Program-made: the position numbers and the translations under genes
The notes under the pieces: model-generated
Seen by the model: only the letters and a program-made list of their open reading frames with translations
The model's database searches: none
What the model was told of the DNA's origin: nothing
In this document: piece after piece, positions 14,434-19,787 of the stretch
Layout of the letters: every line of letters begins with the position of its first letter
How positions within the stretch are numbered: position 1 is the stretch's first letter
Assembly (NCBI GenBank): GCA_035444405.1
Contig: DAOMOP010000057.1
Coordinates: 1-19,787 of the forward strand
DNA from: DAOMOP01 sp035444405
Lineage (GTDB): Bacteria > Pseudomonadota > Gammaproteobacteria > Burkholderiales > Rhodocyclaceae
Reading direction: 5' to 3'
DNA length: 19,787 nt

Positions 14434-14466
14434 TCTTGTGTGCTCCGCAGTGCAGCATAAAAGCGA

Positions 14467-14472
14467 ATTGTA
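14467..14472 (-). promoter_or_regulatory. Candidate -10 element upstream of the DAHP synthase gene
   Basis: On the minus strand this reads TACAAT, five of six consensus bases, 33 bases before the ATG. It stands in the 65-base gap after the carbonic-anhydrase-like gene. At 16-18 bases upstream the -35 position is GC-rich with no good TTGACA match, so the promoter would be weak or activator-dependent. It suggests the aroG-serB pair can start its own transcript. Confidence 0.4.
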
Positions 14473-14498
14473 CCGCGAAGCGCGCGGCCGGTTGGGGT

Positions 14499-15557
14499 TC
14501 AGTCGGCAAGCGGTTCGAGGGCGCGCGTGCGCCAGTCGAGCACCGCGGTGCGCACGTGCATGCAGCGGGCGAGGGCGGGGAACTCGTCGCGGATCACGCC
14601 GGCGGCGAACCGGCACATGAATCGGCTCTTCAGCACCGCGCGGGCCCGCTCCATGCCGATCTCGTGGTACGGGACGGTGGCGAGCAGCAGAAAGCCGTCG
14701 TCGGGGATGCGCCCGCGCGCCATGTTGGTCTCGATGATCAGCGCCGCCTTGCCGATCGGATCGGCCAGATTGGGACTGTAGGGGCCGATGATCAGCGCGC
14801 GGTTGGGCAGGTGCAGCCAGTCGAAGCCGCGCCCGATGCAGATCATCCATTCGCGGTGCTCGATGTCGCTCGCGCGCTTCATGCGGCGGACTTCGGCGAT
14901 GTGGGCGAGATTGCCGCGCACCAGCGGGAGCAGGTCGGTGCGCAGCTGCTCGCCCATGTCCGGGTAGAGGCGCTCGAGGAGGAGCGGAAGCGCGTGCGAA
15001 TCGGCGGGCGTGATCGTCGACAGGTCGAGCACCTCGCCGTTGTGGCCATGCAGCACGAGGGCGTCCTCGTCGGTCTCGAACCCGCACACGAGCGGATACA
15101 CGGTGCCGTGGGCCGAGCCGAACGCGAACTCGAACTGTGTCTTGATTTCGAAGGTGTGGCGGATCGCGGCCGCGGTGTCGTAGTCGAAGCCCGCACAGCC
15201 GCGGCGCGGATCACCCTTGGAGTAGTGATAGGTGATCAGCGTCAGCGCACGGCGGCCTTCGGAGATCACGCCGACAATGTGCTGCGACAGCACCTCGCCG
15301 AGGTGCGGCCAGCCCAGATCGAAGCGTCCGCCGAGGTTGCGGAACGGCTGGATGATGCCGACCGGCGTGTTGGTGGCGACCGGGATGTTGATGCGCCCGT
15401 CCATGCACTTGAGGACCGAGATCGCGGTCGGATGTTCGGCCAGATAGCGCCTGCGTGCGAGCCAGCTCTCCGGGCTGGCGTATTCCTCGCAGTGGCGCCG
15501 CGCGTGGTCGAACAGCCAGTCGATGCGTTCGCCGATCGGCAGGGCATAGTTGTCCAT
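14499..15557 (-). CDS. Carboxysome-shell-type (CsoSCA-like) beta-carbonic anhydrase domain protein
   Basis: A 352-residue protein whose core resembles the divergent beta-carbonic anhydrase domain of CsoSCA (Pfam CsoSCA). Cys51, Asp53 and Arg55 in VLKCMDGRIN reproduce the spacing of the zinc Cys and the Asp-Arg dyad (CxDxR). About 60 residues on, His111 and Cys121 in ITYHYSKGDPRRGCAGFDYD give the His-x9-Cys pair, close to the CsoSCA ligand spacing and unlike the short H-x2-C of ordinary beta enzymes. IIQPFRNLGGRFDLGW between them fits the R-N-x-G element. The predicted activity is reversible CO2 hydration, but it has not been shown for such stand-alone proteins. No signal peptide or CsoS2-like targeting region is seen. 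ATG 15557 has an excellent GGAGGA six to seven bases upstream. Neighbours are biosynthetic and signalling genes; no Rubisco or shell gene is in the window. Confidence 0.75.
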   Translation of the reverse strand: MDNYALPIGERIDWLFDHARRHCEEYASPESWLARRRYLAEHPTAISVLKCMDGRINIPVATNTPVGIIQPFRNLGGRFDLGWPHLGEVLSQHIVGVISEGRRALTLITYHYSKGDPRRGCAGFDYDTAAAIRHTFEIKTQFEFAFGSAHGTVYPLVCGFETDEDALVLHGHNGEVLDLSTITPADSHALPLLLERLYPDMGEQLRTDLLPLVRGNLAHIAEVRRMKRASDIEHREWMICIGRGFDWLHLPNRALIIGPYSPNLADPIGKAALIIETNMARGRIPDDGFLLLATVPYHEIGMERARAVLKSRFMCRFAAGVIRDEFPALARCMHVRTAVLDWRTRALEPLAD

Positions 15558-15670
15558 GGCGCGTCCTCCGGATGGGCACACGGCAACGATGCACGATGCA
15601 TCGGACCCGGTCAACGCGGGCGGCAAGACGCCCGGAACAATGCGCGCTCGCCGCTGCGGCCGGACCTCCC

Positions 15671-15689
15671 GCGCCGGCAGCGCCGGCGC
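15671..15689 (-). terminator. Perfect hairpin downstream of the receiver-TPR gene
   Basis: GCGCCGGC (15671-15678) and GCCGGCGC (15682-15689) pair perfectly around a three-base loop. The hairpin starts 22 bases after the stop of the response-regulator gene. It is very stable, but no T-run follows on the minus strand, so it may be a Rho-assisted end or an RNA 3'-end stabiliser rather than a classical intrinsic terminator. It separates the signalling operon from the carbonic-anhydrase-like gene. Confidence 0.4.
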
Positions 15690-15711
15690 ACGCGGTGCGG
15701 CGCGTTCGCCG

Positions 15712-17373
15712 TCAGTGGCGCGCGTCCTTCGCCAGCGCTTCGAGCGCGGCGAGCAGCTGCGCGAAGCGCGGTTCGGCCGGCGCGAGCTGATTGGCTTCGA
15801 GCAGACACTTGCGTGCCTCGCGGGCGAGCGCCTGGTCGAAGTGCCCGCGCTGCATGTGCGTGATGGTCACGTAGGCCGCGTTCAGCAGCACGCGTACGTT
15901 CTTGGGCATCTTCTCGCGGGCATGGCGCATGGCCGCGATGGCCTCCTCGAAGCGCTCCTCGCGCGCGAGCAGCACGCCCTGGTTCATCAGCGTGAGTGCC
16001 TCGCCGCGCGTCTTCTCGATCACCGCCGCACCCTGCGAATCGAGCCCGGCCTTGTTGAAGATCTGCTGCACCGACTCGAGCAGCGTGCGGTCGTCCGGGT
16101 TGTTCATGACTTCGGCCTCGAGCAGCTCGATGGCCTTGCCGTTCTCGCCGGTCGCGAACATCAGCCCGGCCACTTCGCGCGTGCTGGTCGAATCGAGATG
16201 CACGGCCGCGCGCTCGAGCATGCCCGACAGCTCCTGCGCGACCCTGCGCGCCGCGACCGGATCGCCGTTCTGCTGGTGGACCATGCCCTCGACCGCCTTG
16301 GCGCGCAGCCGCACCTCCTCGTTGTCGAACGTGCCCTGCAGCTGCTCGAGCACCTTCAGGGCCTCGCCAGGATCGGCCTTTGCGCTGGCGGTCCTGGCCA
16401 GGCCGAGAAACGGATCGGGCTTCTTCAGTGCCGAATGCTCGGACAGCGTGACGCTCTTGCGAAACGCTTTTTCGGCGGCGTCGAGCTTGCCCAGTTCGAG
16501 CGCGACTTCGCCGAGAGCCTGCTGGCGGGTATGGGAATTCGGCGACAGCGCGAGTGCGCGCGCGAGTACGGACTCGGCCTTGTCCTTGTCGCCGAGCGCG
16601 CGATAGGTGCGCGACAGCCAGTCGTAGGCCTCGAGATAGCTGCGATTGCGATCGACCAGTTGCTCGAGGATGTCGCGCGCGCGCTCGAGATCGCCGGCCT
16701 GATGATGGGCGCGCGCGAGACCGAGCTGGGCCCACGGGATGTCGCGCGACGCGAGGATGCTCTCGTAGGCCTGCTTGGCCTTGTCGAGCTGGCCGGCCTG
16801 CACGAGCAGCTGGCACTTGACCCGCAGCAGATCGACCGCATTGGCGCGGTCGGTCTTGGCCCGCTCGTCGCACAGCCGGATCGCCTTGAGGAAATCCTTG
16901 GCCGCCATGGCCGCGTCGATATCGACGAAAGCCTGCTTGCGCGCCTTGATCTTGTGCAGGCGCGCCGTGAGCACGGCCTCGGTGATCGGCTTGATCAGGT
17001 AGGCGTCGGGCTGGATCTCGGCGGTGCCCATGAAGGTTTCGGTGCTCTTCTCGGCGGTCACCATCAGCCAGCAGCACGCCGGGCCGATCAGGTTCATCAC
17101 GCGCGCTTCCTCGAGCACCTGCTGGCCGTTCTTGCCGCTGCCGAGGTTGAAGTCGCACAGCACGACGTCGTAGCGACGGCGGCCCAGCATCGTGATCGCC
17201 TCGGTGCCGTTGGCCGCGGTGTCGATCATCTTCGCGCCGGCGCCACAGGCGCGTACCAGGCTGCTCAGCATGCTGCGCATGCCCTGGAAGTCGTCGACGA
17301 TCAGGAACGCGCTGTTGGCGAACAGTTCGTAGTCGGTGGCGGCGCCGCCGAACGGGGTGCGCGGCGACGTCAT
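15712..17373 (-). CDS. Response regulator with receiver domain and C-terminal TPR repeats
   Basis: A 553-residue protein. An N-terminal CheY-like receiver (about 20-140) has acidic residues Asp27/Asp28 in FLIVDDFQ, phospho-acceptor Asp74 in VVLCDFNLG, Thr106 in MVTAEKS, and Lys128 in YLIKPI. The rest (about 145-553) is a series of tetratricopeptide repeats: AWAQL-type helices such as PWAQLGLARAHHQAGDLERA, LEAYDWLSRTYRALGDKDKA and QQALGEVALELGKLDAAEKA, and a last group MNQGVLLAREERFEEAI. There is no DNA-binding or enzymatic output domain, so signalling is probably by protein-protein contact. This receiver-TPR architecture occurs in beta- and gammaproteobacteria, but its output is not established. 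Its ATG overlaps the histidine-kinase stop (ATGA, 17373-17370), so the two are almost surely partners. Confidence 0.93.
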   Translation of the reverse strand: MTSPRTPFGGAATDYELFANSAFLIVDDFQGMRSMLSSLVRACGAGAKMIDTAANGTEAITMLGRRRYDVVLCDFNLGSGKNGQQVLEEARVMNLIGPACCWLMVTAEKSTETFMGTAEIQPDAYLIKPITEAVLTARLHKIKARKQAFVDIDAAMAAKDFLKAIRLCDERAKTDRANAVDLLRVKCQLLVQAGQLDKAKQAYESILASRDIPWAQLGLARAHHQAGDLERARDILEQLVDRNRSYLEAYDWLSRTYRALGDKDKAESVLARALALSPNSHTRQQALGEVALELGKLDAAEKAFRKSVTLSEHSALKKPDPFLGLARTASAKADPGEALKVLEQLQGTFDNEEVRLRAKAVEGMVHQQNGDPVAARRVAQELSGMLERAAVHLDSTSTREVAGLMFATGENGKAIELLEAEVMNNPDDRTLLESVQQIFNKAGLDSQGAAVIEKTRGEALTLMNQGVLLAREERFEEAIAAMRHAREKMPKNVRVLLNAAYVTITHMQRGHFDQALAREARKCLLEANQLAPAEPRFAQLLAALEALAKDARH

Positions 17374-18059
17374 GGCAGCCTCAGCACGAAGCAGCCGCCG
17401 CCGAGCCGGCCGCCGTTCTCGAGCCGGATGCTGCCGCGCTGGTTCCGATTGCGGTGCATCTTCGCGACCACGGCCGAGAAATACAGGCCCAGGCCGGTGC
17501 TGCCGGTGCCGAAATCGGTGCCGCGCATCGCCGCCGCCCCTTCTTCGATCATCGCCTTCGGAAAGCCGCGGCCGTTGTCCTCGACACGAAACTCGAGCTC
17601 GCCGTCGATCTCGGCCACGGCCAGGCGGATGCGATCGCGCGTGTAGTTCGCCGCGTTGTTCATCGCATGCACGATGACGCCGGTGACCAGGTCCTGATCG
17701 AACTCGCCGTAAAGGTCAGGAGCGAGATCCGCTTCGAAGGCGATCTGCTTGGAATCGAGCAGCGTCTGCACGTGCGACTGCGCCTCGCGCACGAAGTCGG
17801 CGAGCGCGACGCTGTCGGGCGAGAACGGGTAGAGGTCGTTGTCGAACTTGTACAGCGTGAGCAGCTGGATCAGGTTGCCGTTGATGCGCTGCGTCTCGTA
17901 GAGCATGTGCGCCATGTCGCGGTAATGCGGGTGGCTTTCGGGGTCGGCCTTGCCGACGATCTCCTGCAGCGTCCCGATCATCATGCTGATCGAGTTTTTC
18001 ATGTCGTGCACGGACGATGCCAGGAACATCGTGAGGTCGGGACGTGTCGCGTCGTTCAT
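17370..18059 (-). CDS. Small soluble sensor histidine kinase
   Basis: A 229-residue kinase with essentially only the catalytic core. The dimerisation/phospho-acceptor helix has His18 in SVHDMKNSISMM (HDxKN H-box, about 16-27). The N-box is at VIVHAMNNAANY (about 130-140), G1 at VEDNGRGFP, and G2 at GTGSTGLGLYFS, with a final strand GGGCFVLRLP. There are no transmembrane helices and no PAS, GAF or HAMP domain, so the input must come from a partner or from the short N-terminus. ATG 18059 is chosen over the longer frame (to 18125) because it directly precedes the H-box helix at normal distance and lies just after a TATAAT promoter element that the longer version would include. Translationally coupled to the receiver-TPR partner. 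Confidence 0.93.
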   Translation of the reverse strand: MNDATRPDLTMFLASSVHDMKNSISMMIGTLQEIVGKADPESHPHYRDMAHMLYETQRINGNLIQLLTLYKFDNDLYPFSPDSVALADFVREAQSHVQTLLDSKQIAFEADLAPDLYGEFDQDLVTGVIVHAMNNAANYTRDRIRLAVAEIDGELEFRVEDNGRGFPKAMIEEGAAAMRGTDFGTGSTGLGLYFSAVVAKMHRNRNQRGSIRLENGGRLGGGCFVLRLP

Positions 18060-18083
18060 ATCGCCACCACTTGAGGTCGCGGC

Positions 18084-18110
18084 ATTATAGCAGCGGCTCC
18101 GGCCTCTCAA
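18084..18110 (-). promoter_or_regulatory. Extended -10 sigma-70 promoter of the histidine kinase operon
   Basis: On the minus strand, TGCTATAAT (TATAAT at 18089-18084 preceded by TG-N) is a perfect extended -10. TTGAGA (18110-18105) lies 15 bases further upstream as a -35-like element; this spacing is shorter than the usual 17, which the extended -10 could offset. Transcription would start about 18 bases before ATG 18059. This A+T-rich string stands out in a GC-rich window and supports the shorter start of the kinase. Confidence 0.65.
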
Positions 18111-18132
18111 TTGTGCTGAATTCACGCCTGCG

Positions 18133-18185
18133 GCGGCGCTGCGGGCGGTGACCGGCGTCGCGCCGTGGGGCCGCCGCAGCGCCGC
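18133..18185 (-). repeat. 12-bp inverted repeat downstream of mfd
   Basis: GCGGCGCTGCGG (18133-18144) and CCGCAGCGCCGC (18174-18185) are exact reverse complements with a 29-base loop. They lie about 50 bases after the mfd stop and just upstream of the kinase promoter. The structure may end the mfd transcript or be a regulator site. There is no T-run, and the long loop makes an intrinsic terminator less likely. Confidence 0.35.
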
Positions 18186-18234
18186 AACGGCACCGATCGA
18201 TCGTTCGGCGCCCCCCAGTCTGCCGGGCCCGGAA

Positions 18235-19787
18235 TCAGGCCCGTACCGCCTCGAGCAGCTCGCGTACGGCCTGTCCGCGCCGTCGCAGGTCGGGATGGCT
18301 GACGCTGCGGATCAGGCGGTCGGGGCCGGCCATGCGGGTGCTGCGGTCCTTCTGGATCAGCAGGATCACCTTGGCGGGGTCGATCGGTGCGTCGGGCGAG
18401 AACTGCACGCTGATCTGCGATTCGGACGCATCGAGCTTGTGCACGCCGTAGGCGCGCGTGGCGAGCCGCAGCCGGTGCGTTTCCAGGAGCGCCTGGGTCT
18501 GCGCGGGCATCTCGCCGAAGCGATCGATCAGCTCTTCCTGCAAGGCTCGCAGGTCGTCGTCGGTCTCGCAGTTGGCCAGGCGCTTGTAGAGCGTGAGCCG
18601 CTCCTGCACGTCCGGGCAGTAGTCGCTCGGCAGCAGCGCGGGGGTGTGCAGGTTGATCTCGGACACCACTTCGAGCGGCTGTGACAGATCCGGCTCGCGG
18701 CCGGCCTGCAGCTCGCGCACGGCGCGCTTGAGCATCTCGGTGTAGAGCGAGAAGCCGACCTGCTGGATCTCGCCGGACTGGTTCTCGCCGAGCACCTCGC
18801 CGGCGCCGCGGATCTCGAGGTCGTGCATCGCGAGGTAGAAGCCGGCGCCGAGGTCTTCCATCGCGGTGATCGCATCCAGCCGCTTTTGCGCCTGCGCGCT
18901 CGGGCGTGCGTCGGTGTCGATCAGCAGATAGGCGTAGGCCTGGTGGTGGCTGCGCCCGACGCGGCCGCGCAGCTGGTGCAGCTGGGCGAGCCCGAAGCGG
19001 TCGGCGCGGTTGATGATGATGGTGTTGGCGGTCGGGATGTCGATGCCGGTCTCGATGATGGTCGTGCACAGCAGCAGGTTGGTGCGCTGCTGGGTGAAGT
19101 CGCGCATCACGCGCTCGAGCTCGCGCTCCGGGAGCTGGCCATGGCCGACTGCGATGCGCGCCTCGGGCAGCAGCTCGGCCAGGCGGTTGCGCATGTTCTC
19201 GATCGTGTCGACCTCGTTGTGCAGGAAGTACACCTGGCCGCCGCGCTTGAACTCGCGCAGCACCGCCTCGCGGATGATGCCGCGGCTCATGCGCTGCACG
19301 AAGGTCTTGATCGCGAGGCGCTTCTGCGGCGCCGTGGCGATCACCGAGAACTCGCGCAGGCCCTCGAGTGCGAGGCCGAGCGTGCGCGGAATCGGCGTGG
19401 CGGTCAGGGTGAGCACGTCGACTTCGCTCCTGAGCGTCTTCAGCGCCTCCTTCTGGCGCACGCCGAAGCGGTGTTCCTCGTCGATGATGACGAGGCCGAG
19501 GCGCTTGAACCCGACGTCCTTCTGCAGCAGGCGGTGCGTGCCGATGATGATGTCGACCTTGCCTGCGGCGAGCTGCGCGAGCGCATCGGCCTGCTCCTTG
19601 GCCGACTTGAAGCGCGACAGCTCGGCGACCTTGACCGGCCAGTCGGCGAAGCGGTCCGAGAAGGTCTGCCAGTGCTGTTCGGCGAGCAGCGTGGTCGGCG
19701 CCAGCACGGCGACCTGCTTGCCGTCGGCCACCGCGACGAAGGCGGCGCGCAGCGCCACCTCGGTCTTGCCGAAGCCGACGTCGCCGC
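18235..19787 (-). CDS. mfd: Transcription-repair coupling factor Mfd (C-terminal part, runs off the window)
   Basis: The last 516 or so residues of Mfd, the ATP-dependent translocase that removes stalled RNA polymerase from DNA lesions and recruits UvrA. The visible part begins at the Walker A motif GDVGFGKTE at the window edge. It goes on with LAPTTLLAEQHW, IIIGTHRLLQ, DEEHRFGVRQ (motif II), LTATPIPRTL (motif III), the second RecA lobe with CTTIIETGIDIP and INRADRFGLAQLHQLRGRVGRS (motifs V and VI), and the C-terminal TRCF domain (about the last 150 residues). The UvrB-homology and RNA-polymerase-interacting domains lie outside the window. The reading frame is intact throughout, ending at TGA 18237-18235. 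Confidence 0.97.
   Translation of the reverse strand, partial: GDVGFGKTEVALRAAFVAVADGKQVAVLAPTTLLAEQHWQTFSDRFADWPVKVAELSRFKSAKEQADALAQLAAGKVDIIIGTHRLLQKDVGFKRLGLVIIDEEHRFGVRQKEALKTLRSEVDVLTLTATPIPRTLGLALEGLREFSVIATAPQKRLAIKTFVQRMSRGIIREAVLREFKRGGQVYFLHNEVDTIENMRNRLAELLPEARIAVGHGQLPERELERVMRDFTQQRTNLLLCTTIIETGIDIPTANTIIINRADRFGLAQLHQLRGRVGRSHHQAYAYLLIDTDARPSAQAQKRLDAITAMEDLGAGFYLAMHDLEIRGAGEVLGENQSGEIQQVGFSLYTEMLKRAVRELQAGREPDLSQPLEVVSEINLHTPALLPSDYCPDVQERLTLYKRLANCETDDDLRALQEELIDRFGEMPAQTQALLETHRLRLATRAYGVHKLDASESQISVQFSPDAPIDPAKVILLIQKDRSTRMAGPDRLIRSVSHPDLRRRGQAVRELLEAVRA

Noticed and set aside
13354..15087. 577-residue frame extending the DAHP synthase upstream into the carbonic-anhydrase-like gene
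   Set aside because: The extra N-terminal part is an out-of-frame reading of that gene. The family start ATG 14433 has its own ribosome-binding site.
14499..15557. Calling this a true carboxysome component
   Set aside because: No shell, CsoS2 or Rubisco gene is present and no targeting region is visible. Only the catalytic-domain resemblance is supported.
1..19787. CRISPR arrays, tRNA or rRNA genes, complete insertion sequences
   Set aside because: None was recognised on reading both strands. The only mobile-element trace is the tnpA tail near 1.9-2.1 kb.

Overview
The window is a high-G+C bacterial chromosome segment. Gene content and overlapping minus-strand operons suggest a betaproteobacterium, perhaps of the Rhodocyclales (Thauera/Azoarcus type). 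That placement is inferred from gene content and protein style, not from a marker-gene comparison. Most of the window (about 2.1 kb to the end) is dense, intact coding sequence with uniform composition. The first 2.1 kb looks different: visibly lower G+C and made of broken or juxtaposed pieces.

Region 1 (1-2100) is a scrap heap. It holds the C-terminal end of an LpxR/DUF2219 outer-membrane protein, a roughly 39-codon C-terminal scrap of a c-type cytochrome (CLACH motif), an orphan NodT/OprM-type outer-membrane efflux lipoprotein, and the C-terminal remnant of a Tn3-family transposase with an internal TAG. The efflux frame reads on out of frame through the transposase remnant. The debris stops five bases before the end of the first core gene.

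Region 2 (2103-5572, minus) is a likely operon: nicotinamidase (pncA), nicotinate phosphoribosyltransferase (pncB), a metallo-beta-lactamase-fold hydrolase and a YbhB/PEBP-family protein. pncA and pncB overlap by 4 nt (ATGA). Region 3 (5794-8317, minus) is archease, RtcB RNA ligase and a type I phosphoribosyltransferase, nearly contiguous. Divergent from it, region 4 (8659-11402, plus) is a PRPP-synthetase paralogue followed by a bacterial PolX DNA polymerase with a PHP domain. Together regions 2-4 join RNA-end repair, DNA gap repair, PRPP supply and PRPP-consuming NAD salvage. This reads as a nucleotide and nucleic-acid repair neighbourhood, perhaps for stress recovery (inference).

Region 5 (11405-15557, minus) holds a stand-alone COG2187-type kinase-like protein, serB, a type I DAHP synthase (aroG type; ATGA overlap with serB), and a protein carrying the zinc-ligand pattern of the carboxysomal carbonic anhydrase CsoSCA, with no carboxysome gene in view. 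Region 6 (15712-18059, minus) is a two-gene signalling operon: a small soluble histidine kinase and a receiver-TPR response regulator, with an extended -10 promoter in front. Region 7 (18235 to the window end, minus) is the C-terminal half of mfd, the transcription-repair coupling factor.

No rRNA, tRNA, CRISPR array or complete insertion sequence was recognised. The points most worth following up are the carboxysome-type carbonic anhydrase outside a carboxysome locus, the repair/PRPP/NAD cluster, and the recombination debris at the left edge.
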